Origin: Mycobacterium sp. SVM_VP21
Lineage (GTDB): Bacteria; Actinomycetota; Actinomycetes; Mycobacteriales; Mycobacteriaceae
Direction: 5' to 3'
Length of the DNA: 64,000 nucleotides
Assembly (NCBI GenBank): GCA_024758765.1
Contig: CP101406.1
Coordinates: 3,534,001 to 3,598,000, forward strand
The position numbers were made by a program, and so were the translations under genes. A model generated the notes under the pieces. That model searched no databases. It had not been told where the DNA came from and saw only the letters and a list, made by a program, of their open reading frames with translations. This document shows, piece by piece, positions 1 to 7,588 of the stretch (position 1 is the first letter of the stretch; each line of letters begins with the position of its first letter).

Positions 1-864
1 CCCGTCGTAGGCCGCGTCACCACCGGTGCGCGCCTCGGCGATCAGCGGCCCGAAGTAGCCGCGCTGGTCTTTCCCGCGCTGGCGCACCGCGGCCAGCCCG
101 CCGGCGCGGGGCCGCGAATGACTTCCCGGAGTGAAGAACTCCAGCGCCGGGTTGATCACGTTGAGCAATGTGTAGATCGAGCCGTAGGCGCGCACTGTCC
201 GCAGATGCGATACCCCGCCCATGGCGGCGGCATCTCGATAGAAGTCGTTGGCGGCCATCACCGGGAAGATTGCCTTGAGCGGAGAGTCCGGGCCGACCGC
301 GGCCGCGGTGAACAGCTGGTTGATGGCCAGGTAGGAGATGCCGAACATGCCGACGCGTCCGTTGGCGTTAGGCAGCGCGGACGCCCAGGTGACCAGCTCG
401 ACGCCGTCGCGGGTCTGGTCGGCGCCGAACATCTCGAACGAGCCACCGGAGGCCCCGGTGCCACGGACGTCGACCATCACCTCGATGTAGCCCCGCCGAA
501 TCAGGTGCGGTGACGGACCGCCGCCGATCTGCGCCGCCGGCGGTGGTGCCAACTTGCCGTAGGGGGTCACCGACAACAGCACGGGGAACGGTCCTTCGGC
601 GGGCGCGCCAGTCTCGGGGACGGTGGGGTAATGGATGTTGGCGCGCAGCACGACCCCGTCGCTCATCTTCACAGCGACATTGCGCCGAATCCCGACGCCA
701 TAGCACGCGGGCGGCGCGGTCCACTCCGGGCTCAGCGGCGACGGGCTGCTCCGGCGAACGCGCACGGCGGAACCGGACTTTCGCAGGGTGACACCGGCGG
801 CCCCCGCCGCAGCGGCCGCCGCCAGCACCCATCCGACTCTTCGCGCCGTCCGCCGATCAGCCAT
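1..864 (-). CDS. CocE/NonD-family serine hydrolase (peptidase S15-like), 3' end cut by window
   Basis: This is the N-terminal 288 residues of an alpha/beta hydrolase; the C-terminus lies beyond the left edge. An Ala-rich hydrophobic stretch (about residues 12-25) looks like a signal anchor or signal peptide. The core then shows the family hallmarks: a strand ending VDVRGTGASGG and the nucleophile elbow GMFGISYLA, where Ser of G-x-S-Y is the predicted nucleophile. The catalytic Asp and His would lie in the missing part. The family hydrolyses esters or X-Pro dipeptidyl bonds; the substrate cannot be read from this fragment. The start is the ATG giving MADRRTARR, and it is divergent from the next gene. 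The family call is firm, the specificity is not. Confidence 0.85.
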   Translation of the reverse strand, partial: MADRRTARRVGWVLAAAAAAGAAGVTLRKSGSAVRVRRSSPSPLSPEWTAPPACYGVGIRRNVAVKMSDGVVLRANIHYPTVPETGAPAEGPFPVLLSVTPYGKLAPPPAAQIGGGPSPHLIRRGYIEVMVDVRGTGASGGSFEMFGADQTRDGVELVTWASALPNANGRVGMFGISYLAINQLFTAAAVGPDSPLKAIFPVMAANDFYRDAAAMGGVSHLRTVRAYGSIYTLLNVINPALEFFTPGSHSRPRAGGLAAVRQRGKDQRGYFGPLIAEARTGGDAAYDG

Positions 865-963
865 GCCCAGACTCTAAACTCCGCACCCGCCCCGCTCTGG
901 CAGCTGTCCAGCGGCGGCGTATATTCCGGCGTGTCATGTGCTTCTCTGGAAAGGGGCATCCGC

Positions 964-1413
964 ATGCCGGCTGACGTCAAACACATCGTCACCGAGATGT
1001 GGCAGGCACTATCGCGTCGCGACTGGGACGCGGTGAAACCCTTTCTGGCGCAAGACTGCATCTATGTCGACATGCCGGTGGGCCCGACTGCGGCCGCCCG
1101 CGGGCCACACGACATCGTCAAGCGCCTCAAGATCGGTCTGGAGCCGCTAGCCGGATACGAGAACCATCCGGGCCTGCTGGTCGCCGACGGCGCCGACGTG
1201 CTCTACGAGCACTCTGAAACGTGGAACTGGGCCACCGGGGAGACCGCGCTGCTGCGCTTCGTGACGGTGCACAAGGTGGTCGACGGAAAGATCACCCTCT
1301 GGAAAGACTATTGGGACATGGCCGGCCTGACGGCCCATGCGCCGCCGACCTGGCTGGAAGACTTTGCCGAGGCCGACATGTCGTGGATCTTCGACGCCAC
1401 CGGCCTTATCTGA
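964..1413 (+). CDS. NTF2/SnoaL-like protein resembling limonene-1,2-epoxide hydrolase
   Basis: This is a 149-residue single-domain protein whose length and pattern fit the cone-shaped NTF2-like fold. It starts with an alpha-helical segment (KHIVTEMWQALSRRDWDAV), then FLAQDCIYVDMPVGP, and ends in the strands LLRFVTVHKVVDGKITLWKDYWD. Conserved Asp, Arg and Trp residues sit where epoxide-hydrolase members place the catalytic Asp-Arg-Asp network (for example D in IYVDMP and D in LWKDYWD). Members isomerise or hydrolyse small lipophilic substrates. The start ATG follows an AAAGGGG-like Shine-Dalgarno sequence. It is divergent from the CocE-type hydrolase, suggesting a shared promoter region, and convergent with the next gene. 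The exact reaction is not determinable. Confidence 0.75.
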   Translation: MPADVKHIVTEMWQALSRRDWDAVKPFLAQDCIYVDMPVGPTAAARGPHDIVKRLKIGLEPLAGYENHPGLLVADGADVLYEHSETWNWATGETALLRFVTVHKVVDGKITLWKDYWDMAGLTAHAPPTWLEDFAEADMSWIFDATGLI

Positions 1414-1420
1414 GTCGGGA

Positions 1421-1915
1421 TCAAGCCCTGCTGGGCAGGGTCAGCGCGCAGGCCTGTCCGATGTCCAGGGTGCGCAACAGCCGCCCCATACCGAGCCAGA
1501 GTGCACACGACAGCGCGAGGTCGGCCAGCAGTTCGTCACTGAGATGCTCCGCGCAGCGCGACCAGAAGTCCTCGTCGTCGCGCAGGCCGGTGTGGTCAGT
1601 GGCGAAGCGATGGGCGAACTCGGCGGCGAGCCGCTCCTGCGGGCTGTAGCCCGGCCAGGTGCGCCATTCCGACGCGTGCTCGTAGAGCTCCTCGTCGACC
1701 CCGGCCGCCGGGCCGTCGGCGTCACGGGTGTTGACGCACACCGTGCATTCGTTGTCGAAGGCGATCACCATCCGGGCCAGCTCCCGGGTGCGCATCGGCA
1801 GCCGGCCTTTGTTGTAGACCGCCGTACTGAATCCGCCGATTCCCGCTGCCAGGTCAGGCGATTTGACCATCCAGCCCATCACGTCGTCTGCGGCGAATGT
1901 CCCGATTCGGCTCAT
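1421..1915 (-). CDS. carboxymuconolactone decarboxylase/AhpD-like protein with incomplete active site
   Basis: This 164-residue all-helical protein of the AhpD/CMD superfamily carries the thiol motif ECTVC at about residues 56-60, preceded by the usual RTRELARMVIAF helix. The family motif C-x2-C-x3-H is only partly kept: both cysteines are present but the residue four after the second Cys is Arg, not His. A disulfide-reductase role is therefore plausible but a classical peroxidase proton relay is not. It is convergent with the NTF2-like gene and is followed by the MFS pump gene on the same strand. It could act in antioxidant or aromatic-acid metabolism; nothing nearby settles this. Confidence 0.75.
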   Translation of the reverse strand: MSRIGTFAADDVMGWMVKSPDLAAGIGGFSTAVYNKGRLPMRTRELARMVIAFDNECTVCVNTRDADGPAAGVDEELYEHASEWRTWPGYSPQERLAAEFAHRFATDHTGLRDDEDFWSRCAEHLSDELLADLALSCALWLGMGRLLRTLDIGQACALTLPSRA

Positions 1916-1933
1916 ACTTAGCGATGCTAGCGG

Positions 1934-3979
1934 TCAACCGTGAGCAGCGCTGCTGAACTCCGCCGACTCCCCCGCATCGTCGGGATCGATGATGGCCCGG
2001 CGAGCGATCCGCTGTAGCGCGGCTGAAACCTCGGCGCGATCCGGGTGACCCTCGAACCCCGGCGAACGGGCCAGTTTGTCGACCACCCAGTCCTGTACCA
2101 GCGAGGACACGAACCCGACCTGGCGCAGACCGGCACGGGTGAGACCGAGGTGGTCGCCCTCGCGCAGCACATAGCCTTCAGCCACCAGCTGATCGACGGT
2201 GGGTTCGAGGATCTCGTAGGGCACCCGTAGGCGCTTACCGATGTCACTGAGCCGCGCGGTCCGAAACACCTGCGTGTACCGGTAGATCCGCAGCACCGTC
2301 CACAGCCCGGCGACGTCGAGCCGGCAGTCCGGTCGCAGTGCGATGGAGCGCAGCCGCATCCCGGGTTCGTTGTGCAACAGTCGCCCGATAGCGTTCTCCA
2401 GCAGATCGTCCGACGACGCGTTGGTGGGCATGCCGAACCCGTCGCCCAGGTCGACCGCGCTGTCGCGGAGCACCTTGAGCGGGACCTCGCGCAGAAACAG
2501 TGCCAGCACGAATCCGAGCAGCGCGACCGGCGCGGCACACAAGAACACATGTCCGAGTGAGTCGGCATAGGCCGCCACAATCGGCTCCGCCTGCTGCGGC
2601 GACAGGCGGCGCACGGCCTCGGGTGAGTCGGCCGCACCGGCGGCTAGACCGGCGCCGCTCAGCGCCGGTTCGAGCCGGTGGCCCAGAAAGTTCACGAACA
2701 GCGACCCGAACACGGCTGCACCGAACGAGCTGCCAATGGTCCGGAAGAACGTGACCCCGGAGGTGGCGACGCCGAGGTCGGCGAAGCTCGAGGTGTTCTG
2801 CACGACGAGCACCAGCACCTGCATCGACAACCCGATACCGGCTCCCAGGATCAGCAGGTAGACCGACTGCAGCAGCGCCGGCGTTGCGGCATTCATCTGC
2901 GACATCAGCGCGAACGCGATCGTCATCAGCGCGGTGCCGACCACCGGAAAGACCTTGTAACGGCCGGTCCGGCCCACCAGGGCCCCGCTGCCGGTGGAGG
3001 TCAGCAACATCCCCACCACCATCGGCAGGGTGCGCAGGCCCGAGGTGATCGCCGAGACACCGTCGACGTACTGCATGAAGGTGGGCAGGAAGGTGAGCGC
3101 GCCCAGCATCGCGAAGCCGACGACGAACGCCAGCACACAGCAGACCGTGAAAACCGGGTCGGCGAACAGCCGGGTCGGCAGGATGGGCGCCGCGGCCCGG
3201 TTCTCCACCCAGACGAACAGCGCCAGTGCCACCACCGACCCGCCGAACAGTCCGATGATCGCCGCGGAACCCCAGGGGTAGCGGCTGCCGCCCCAGCTGG
3301 TGGCCAGCGTTAATCCAGTGGCACCCAAGCCGATCAACACGATTCCGGCGTAGTCGATAGCGGGTTTGGTGCGGCCTGCCAAGGCAGGGATCGCGACGCC
3401 GGCCACGATCAACACGACCACCGAGATCGGCAGATTGACCCAGAACGCCCAGCGCCAGGTGAGGTAGTCGGTGACGTAGCCGCCCAGCAGCGGGCCGATG
3501 ACCGTGGTGACCCCGAAAACCGCGCCCAGCATGCCCTGATAGCGGCCCCGATCCCGCAGCGGAATGACTTCGCCGATAAGTGCCGCGGCCGTAACGGTGA
3601 CGGCGCCCCCGCCAATGCCCTGCAGCGCCCGCGCGGCGACCAGCATCCCCATCGAGCCCGACAACCCGCACAGCACCGATCCGGCGACGAAGCACAACAC
3701 CGCGGCCTGGAACACCCGCTTGCGGCCGAACAGGTCGCCGAGTTTGCCCGCCAAGATGGTGGCGATCGTGGACGTCAGCAGGTAGCTGGTCACCACCCAC
3801 GACTGATGCCCCGCATTGCCCAGGTCCGAGACGATCGTCGGCAGGGCGGTCGCCACGATCGTCTGGTCGAGGGCAGCCATCAGCATCCCGAACACGATCG
3901 CGGTGAAGATCAGGTTACGGCGGTGCGGACTGACCGGCGCGGGTCGCACATCGTCGGCGACCGGCGTCGACACGGTCAT
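1934..3979 (-). CDS. DHA2-family (14-TM) MFS drug-efflux transporter with C-terminal winged-helix-like extension, Rv1877-like
   Basis: This 681-residue inner-membrane proton-driven exporter starts with the DHA2 signatures ALDQTIVATALP in TM1 and GKLGDLFGRKRVF in the TM2-3 loop. Motif C (GAVFGVTTVIGPLLGG) lies in TM5. The roughly 14 membrane helices fill residues 25-510. Beyond them a soluble tail of about 160 residues (FGMPTNASSDDLLENAIGRLL to the end) includes a helix-turn-helix-like segment (SDIGKRLRVPYEILEPTVDQLV), a layout I recall for M. tuberculosis Rv1877. The start was set at the ATG giving MTVSTPVADD; longer in-frame starts would overlap bfrA. It lies 40 bp downstream of bfrA on the same strand, so co-transcription is likely. 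The exported substrate is unknown. Confidence 0.9.
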   Translation of the reverse strand: MTVSTPVADDVRPAPVSPHRRNLIFTAIVFGMLMAALDQTIVATALPTIVSDLGNAGHQSWVVTSYLLTSTIATILAGKLGDLFGRKRVFQAAVLCFVAGSVLCGLSGSMGMLVAARALQGIGGGAVTVTAAALIGEVIPLRDRGRYQGMLGAVFGVTTVIGPLLGGYVTDYLTWRWAFWVNLPISVVVLIVAGVAIPALAGRTKPAIDYAGIVLIGLGATGLTLATSWGGSRYPWGSAAIIGLFGGSVVALALFVWVENRAAAPILPTRLFADPVFTVCCVLAFVVGFAMLGALTFLPTFMQYVDGVSAITSGLRTLPMVVGMLLTSTGSGALVGRTGRYKVFPVVGTALMTIAFALMSQMNAATPALLQSVYLLILGAGIGLSMQVLVLVVQNTSSFADLGVATSGVTFFRTIGSSFGAAVFGSLFVNFLGHRLEPALSGAGLAAGAADSPEAVRRLSPQQAEPIVAAYADSLGHVFLCAAPVALLGFVLALFLREVPLKVLRDSAVDLGDGFGMPTNASSDDLLENAIGRLLHNEPGMRLRSIALRPDCRLDVAGLWTVLRIYRYTQVFRTARLSDIGKRLRVPYEILEPTVDQLVAEGYVLREGDHLGLTRAGLRQVGFVSSLVQDWVVDKLARSPGFEGHPDRAEVSAALQRIARRAIIDPDDAGESAEFSSAAHG

Positions 3980-4019
3980 ACTCGCCTTCCGGTCGGCGGT
4001 GGACGCTAGATCAACGCGA

Positions 4020-4499
4020 TCACGACGGCGGGCGGGAGACGCACTGCGCCGAGTACAGCGCCTCACCGAGCTTGTCCATCAACTCCAGTTGGGTTTCCAG
4101 GTGGTCGATGTGGGATTCCTCATCGGCGAGGATGGTTTCCAGAATCTGGGCGGTGGTGCTGTCCTGCTTCTCGCGGCACATGACAACCCCGGGCCGCAAC
4201 CGGTTGAGTACGTCGATTTCCAGCGCCAGATCGCTCTCGAACTGTTCGCGCAGGGTCTGTCCAATACGCAGTGACCCGATCCGCTGGTAGTTCGGTAGGC
4301 CGCCGAGTACCAGGATGCGGTCGGTGACCGTCTCGGCGTGGCGCATCTCCTCCATCGACTCTTCGCGGGTGTGGCCGGCCAGTTCGGTGAAACCCCAGTT
4401 GTCCTGCATCTTCGCGTGCAGAAAGTACTGGTTGATCGCGGTGAGCTCACTGGTCAGCTGCTCGTTGAGCAGTTTGAGAACCTCGGGGTCGCCTTGCAT
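4020..4499 (-). CDS. bfrA: bacterioferritin (haem-containing iron-storage protein)
   Basis: This 159-residue ferritin-like four-helix bundle assembles into a 24-mer shell that oxidises Fe(II) and stores ferric mineral in the cytoplasm. The ferroxidase ligands are visible: E in LTSELTAINQYF, the E-x-x-H of MRHAE, E in LALEIDVL, and E/H in ADEESHIDHLE. The conserved Met that ligates haem in bacterioferritins is expected in the MEEMRHAE segment. The length matches M. tuberculosis BfrA (Rv1876), and its neighbour there, Rv1877, is also next to it here. The ATG is preceded by AGAGGAGA. On the opposite strand upstream lie an IdeR-type box and bfd, so storage and release genes face each other across one control region. 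Confidence 0.96.
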   Translation of the reverse strand: MQGDPEVLKLLNEQLTSELTAINQYFLHAKMQDNWGFTELAGHTREESMEEMRHAETVTDRILVLGGLPNYQRIGSLRIGQTLREQFESDLALEIDVLNRLRPGVVMCREKQDSTTAQILETILADEESHIDHLETQLELMDKLGEALYSAQCVSRPPS

Positions 4500-4715
4500 G
4501 ATCTCTCCTCTGATGTGAAGAACCTCGCATGCCGGCCGCGACGGACGGGGCTTGAATCATCGCCGTAACGCGCCACATTCAATCTAGTGCAGGCCGCTGC
4601 CCGCAGTGGGGTGTTTACCCGCGTCTCGGCGCGTCAAATCGCCGCACCGCAATGGGGTCGTCGGGCGAGTGTGTGGTCGCCGTACATCACCGGACCCGTG
4701 CTAGGTGCGCCTTAC

Positions 4716-4734
4716 TTAGGTTAGACTCTACTAA
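4716..4734. promoter_or_regulatory. IdeR iron box
   Basis: The 19-bp sequence TTAGGTTAGACTCTACTAA matches the known mycobacterial IdeR palindrome TTAGGTTAGGCTAACCTAA at 15 of 19 positions, with a perfect left half-site. It includes a TACTAAT that could serve as a -10 hexamer for the rightward gene. IdeR with Fe(II) normally represses genes whose promoter it covers, so the duplicated-domain gene and bfd should be induced on iron starvation. It lies 217 bp from the bfrA start, so an effect on bfrA is possible but less direct. Confidence 0.8.
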
Positions 4735-4783
4735 TATGAGACTGGTTTCGCCCGGCAATCGTGTCGGCATTTCGGGCAGCGGC

Positions 4784-5488
4784 ATGTCTCACCGCAACGA
4801 TCCGCATTCGCTGGTACTGGCGCTGGACTACCGGGTCGACGACGTGGGCCGGACGTGGTCGCTGATTCAGCAGGACCATTCCCCGCTCGTCGACCTGGGC
4901 GCTCGCCATGCGGTGCTCTACACCTCAGAGTTCGAGCCGGACCGGGTCCTGGTCACCATTGGCCTGCGGCACCGGATCTCGGTCAAGGAGCTCTTGCGCT
5001 CCCCCGCGGTCTTCGAATGGTTCGACCGCTCCGGGGTCAACGATCTGCCCGCGATCTTCGCCGGCGAGGTCACCGAAAAGATCAACCTGGCCCAACCCGG
5101 CGATGAGCCGGGCGGTTCAGCGAGGCTCGACGGAGGAGAGCGGAAGCTGGGACCGCCGCACGAACCGGACGGTTCGGAGGTGATCGTCGGCGCGGTTGCC
5201 ACCGTCGCCGACCCCGCGAACCTGATGACCAAGGTGCACGCCGGATTGGACCGGTTCGCCGATGCGGGAGTGCGCAAAGTGTGGGTGTATCAAGCAGTCG
5301 ACGACGGGCATGAGGTGATGGCACTGCTGGAAATCGACAGTGCGGCAAATGCGCAGCGATGGATCAACCACCCGGACACCGCCGCGGAGTGGATGTCCGG
5401 CATCGGAATCGGTGGCTACCCCCGGCCGTTCGTCGGGAAGTTCGCCACCTCGATCGATCTGATGGCGCCCGCGGGCGAGGGTCGGTAG
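4784..5488 (+). CDS. iron-box-linked protein with two tandem copies of one alpha/beta domain
   Basis: I do not recognise a named family. The 234-residue protein is made of two related halves. Residues of the first (RVDDVGRTWSLIQQ onward) align with the second (TVADPANLMTKVHAG onward): a helix, then LGARHAVLYTSEFEPDRVLVT against AGVRKVWVYQAVDDGHEVMAL, then SPAVFEWFDRSGV against HPDTAAEWMSGIGI, each ending KINL or SIDL. The pattern suggests a ferredoxin-like dimeric alpha-beta barrel fold. The linker between halves is encoded by a 56-bp palindromic element. The start was chosen at the ATG giving MSHRND; the earlier in-frame ATG at 4736 abuts the iron box and would precede the likely transcript start. 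Bfd follows 9 bp downstream, so a role in iron release or redox is likely. The function is unproven. Confidence 0.8.
   Translation: MSHRNDPHSLVLALDYRVDDVGRTWSLIQQDHSPLVDLGARHAVLYTSEFEPDRVLVTIGLRHRISVKELLRSPAVFEWFDRSGVNDLPAIFAGEVTEKINLAQPGDEPGGSARLDGGERKLGPPHEPDGSEVIVGAVATVADPANLMTKVHAGLDRFADAGVRKVWVYQAVDDGHEVMALLEIDSAANAQRWINHPDTAAEWMSGIGIGGYPRPFVGKFATSIDLMAPAGEGR
5111..5166 (+). repeat. 56-bp palindromic repeat, copy 1 (inside a gene, in frame)
   Basis: This copy matches the 14.1-kb copy at 52 of 56 positions with no gaps. It can fold as a hairpin: GGCGGT pairs with ACCGCC, CAGC with GCTG, and an inner GCTC with GAGC. One inner base pair is swapped relative to the other copy (G-C here, C-G there), so pairing is kept. 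It is read in frame as GGSARLDGGERKLGPPHEP, forming the linker between the two halves of the host protein. Confidence 0.75.
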
Positions 5489-5497
5489 GGGTATCGC

Positions 5498-5734
5498 ATG
5501 TACGTATGCCTGTGTGCCGGAGCCACCAATCAGATGGTGTCCGACGCCGTCGCCGCCGGGGCGTCGACGTCGAAAGAGGTTGCCGCGATGTGCGGCGCGG
5601 GGGGCGACTGCGGCCGGTGCCGCTGCACCGTTCGCGGAATCATCGAGGCCACCCTGGCTGCGGCGCCCCGCACCGCCGACAACGGTGCTCTGCGGCATCT
5701 CACGCTGGACATCAGCCCCGTCGGATCACACTGA
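5498..5734 (+). CDS. bfd: bacterioferritin-associated ferredoxin ([2Fe-2S], BFD-like)
   Basis: This small 78-residue protein has four cluster cysteines in the BFD pattern: C-x-C near the N-terminus (MYVCLCAG) and C-x2-C in GGDCGRCRC. In studied bacteria, Bfd binds bacterioferritin and passes electrons to its haem, reducing stored iron so that Fe(II) leaves the shell. It follows the duplicated-domain gene by 9 bp and is expected to share the IdeR-box promoter, opposite bfrA. The iron-limited expression this implies fits iron mobilisation. Its 3' end overlaps the convergent enoyl-CoA hydratase gene by 9 bp. The ATG start sits behind a weak GGGGTATCGC leader. Confidence 0.9.
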   Translation: MYVCLCAGATNQMVSDAVAAGASTSKEVAAMCGAGGDCGRCRCTVRGIIEATLAAAPRTADNGALRHLTLDISPVGSH

Positions 5735-6493
5735 TTCGCCGCCTCGCCGGCCGGTGAATTCGGCCAGCGCATCGGCATTGGCTTGGCCGCCCAAGAGTTC
5801 GGCAAAGAACGCGTTCTCCCGCTCGACCGCAGCCAGGGTCTCTGCCCTCGTCGGCTCGACCATCGCACTCTTGACCGCCATCAGGCTCGAAATAGGCCGG
5901 GATGCAAGAACTTCCGCATGCCGACGCGCCTCGCCCAGGAGCCCGTCGGGCTCGCAGACCGCGAAGACCAAGCCCATCCGCAGCGCCTCGTCGGCGGTGA
6001 TCCACTCCGAGGACATCAAGAGCCAGGCCGCGTTCTGCCGTCCCATCAATCGCGGAAGCAGATAAGACGAGGCCGCCTCCGGGGCCACCCCCAGGGAGGT
6101 GAACGGACACTTCAACCTGGCAGTCGACGACATGAACGCCAGGTCGGCGAAGCCCAGGATCGTCGTTCCGATCCCCAGGCCGAGCCCGTTGACCGCGCAG
6201 ATCAGCGGCTTCGGGAAGCGCCCCAGCGCGGCGATAAGGCCGCGGAAGCCGTGTTTGCCGGGTACGAAATCCGGGTCGGTCACCATGGCCTGCATCTCGG
6301 CCAGGTCGGTGCCGGCGCTGAACGCCCGCCCGGCCCCGGTGATCAGGACGACCGCGACCTCGGGGTCGTCGGCCGCGGCGAGCAACGCCTCGGTCGTGGC
6401 GTCGTAGAGCGCCTCGTTGAACGCGTTGAGCGCATCGGGGCGATTCAGCGTGAGAGTCCGAACCCGGTTCTCGTCTTCGATCGTCAGGATCAC
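5726..6493 (-). CDS. enoyl-CoA hydratase/isomerase (crotonase) family protein
   Basis: This 255-residue crotonase-fold enzyme carries LITGAGRAFSAGTDLAEM, the first oxyanion-hole strand, and CAVNGLGLGIGTTILGFADL, the second. Typical hydratases carry Glu residues near CGGGCELA and at the position of LGVAPEAASSY; the Glu in the latter is present (PEAASSY), consistent with hydratase or isomerase chemistry on acyl-CoA. It would act in cytosolic fatty-acid or branched-chain acid degradation. It stands alone between bfd (convergent) and oxyR (same strand, 46 bp upstream). Which mycobacterial EchA paralogue it matches was not resolved. Confidence 0.85.
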   Translation of the reverse strand: MILTIEDENRVRTLTLNRPDALNAFNEALYDATTEALLAAADDPEVAVVLITGAGRAFSAGTDLAEMQAMVTDPDFVPGKHGFRGLIAALGRFPKPLICAVNGLGLGIGTTILGFADLAFMSSTARLKCPFTSLGVAPEAASSYLLPRLMGRQNAAWLLMSSEWITADEALRMGLVFAVCEPDGLLGEARRHAEVLASRPISSLMAVKSAMVEPTRAETLAAVERENAFFAELLGGQANADALAEFTGRRGGESV

Positions 6494-6539
6494 CCGTGCA
6501 GCCTAAACGCCGCCCACCGACCCGCGACCGCGACGCTAC

Positions 6540-7472
6540 TCAGACCAGCTCGACCTGGTGGCCCGCGGCGACGACGCGGCCGATGATGCCCGCCAGCCGC
6601 CGATAGGACTCGTCACGTCCACTGGAGGCGCGAAACACCAGCCCGATCCGCCGGCCAGGCTGGGGCGACGCGAAGTAGGCCAATGCCAGCCCGTTGCGCT
6701 CCGCTTCGACCGCCACCGCGGTCTGCGGAATCAACGTCACCCCCAGCCCACCGTTGACGCACTGAACAGCGGTGGCCAGCGATGCGGCGCGGGTGGTGGC
6801 CAACTCCGCCCGCACTCCTGCGTTACGGCAGATCTCCAGCGTCTGATCACGCAGGCAGTGCCCCTCGTCGAGCAGCAGCAACGGTAGGTCCGCCAGCGCG
6901 GTCGGCGGTACCCGGCGCTTGCCGGCCAGCGCATGGCCGGGCGGCAGTGCCAACACGAAATCCTCTTCGTAGATCGGTATTTCGGTCAGCCCGGCTACCT
7001 CAGCCGGCAACGCCATCACGGCCGCGTCGACCGCGCCCTCCCGCAGTCCGGTGAGCAGCCGTTCGGTCTGGTCTTCGATCACGCGCAGATTCAGGTCCGG
7101 CAGTTCTTCGGACAATCCGGCCAGCACGGCGGGCAATACATACGGCGCCACCGTCGGGATCAGGCCGAGCCGCATGGCACCCTGCAGCGGGTCGGCCACC
7201 CCGGCGGCGGCCGCCGAGAACTGCGCCGCCGCATCCAATACTGCGTGGGCGTAGGGCAGCAACTGCTGGCCCTCGGCGGTCAGGAAGACCCGCCGAGTGG
7301 AGCGCTCGATCAGTTGGACCCCCAACCCGGCCTCCAGCGACGACAAGGCCTGCGACAGTGTCGACTGGCTTAGGCCCAGCCCGGCCGCCGCCAGGCTGAA
7401 GTGGTGCTTCTCGGCCACGGCGGTGAATGCCCGCAGGCCGGCGAGCGTCGGCTGATAGCTTGCATCGGTCAT
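6540..7472 (-). CDS. oxyR: LysR-type hydrogen-peroxide sensor OxyR (intact)
   Basis: This 310-residue regulator has an N-terminal winged HTH ([20 protein letters not shown], about residues 25-45) and a LysR effector domain. Both redox cysteines of OxyR are present in [12 protein letters not shown] (spacing of nine residues, as in E. coli C199/C208). Peroxide oxidises them to a disulfide and activates transcription. It is divergent from ahpC, the classical arrangement in mycobacteria. The start is ATG at [10 protein letters not shown]; two upstream in-frame Mets would lie in the control region. Unlike the M. tuberculosis complex, where oxyR is inactivated by several lesions, the reading frame here is uninterrupted. 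Confidence 0.93.
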   Translation of the reverse strand: MTDASYQPTLAGLRAFTAVAEKHHFSLAAAGLGLSQSTLSQALSSLEAGLGVQLIERSTRRVFLTAEGQQLLPYAHAVLDAAAQFSAAAAGVADPLQGAMRLGLIPTVAPYVLPAVLAGLSEELPDLNLRVIEDQTERLLTGLREGAVDAAVMALPAEVAGLTEIPIYEEDFVLALPPGHALAGKRRVPPTALADLPLLLLDEGHCLRDQTLEICRNAGVRAELATTRAASLATAVQCVNGGLGVTLIPQTAVAVEAERNGLALAYFASPQPGRRIGLVFRASSGRDESYRRLAGIIGRVVAAGHQVELV

Positions 7473-7478
7473 GCCGAT
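7464..7478. promoter_or_regulatory. OxyR binding motif ATC-N9-GAT
   Basis: ATCGGTCATGCCGAT fits the ATC-N9-GAT pattern reported for mycobacterial OxyR sites in oxyR-ahpC intergenic regions, itself a version of the LysR T-N11-A motif. It overlaps the oxyR start codon, suggesting autoregulation together with activation of ahpC about 110 bp away. Confidence 0.6.
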
Positions 7479-7588
7479 AATTATAGTGCGTGGCATCACC
7501 TTTTATTTTTAATTCGGATAGGGCACGATGGAGCGTGCGGGCGTCGAACGCGCCCCCAATGCAGAAATCTCACATCACAAGGAGTGTC

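Noticed and set aside
4736..4738. ATG at 4736 as the start of the iron-box-linked gene
   Set aside because: It lies two bases after the IdeR box and at or before the expected transcript start; the ATG at 4784 leaves a normal leader.
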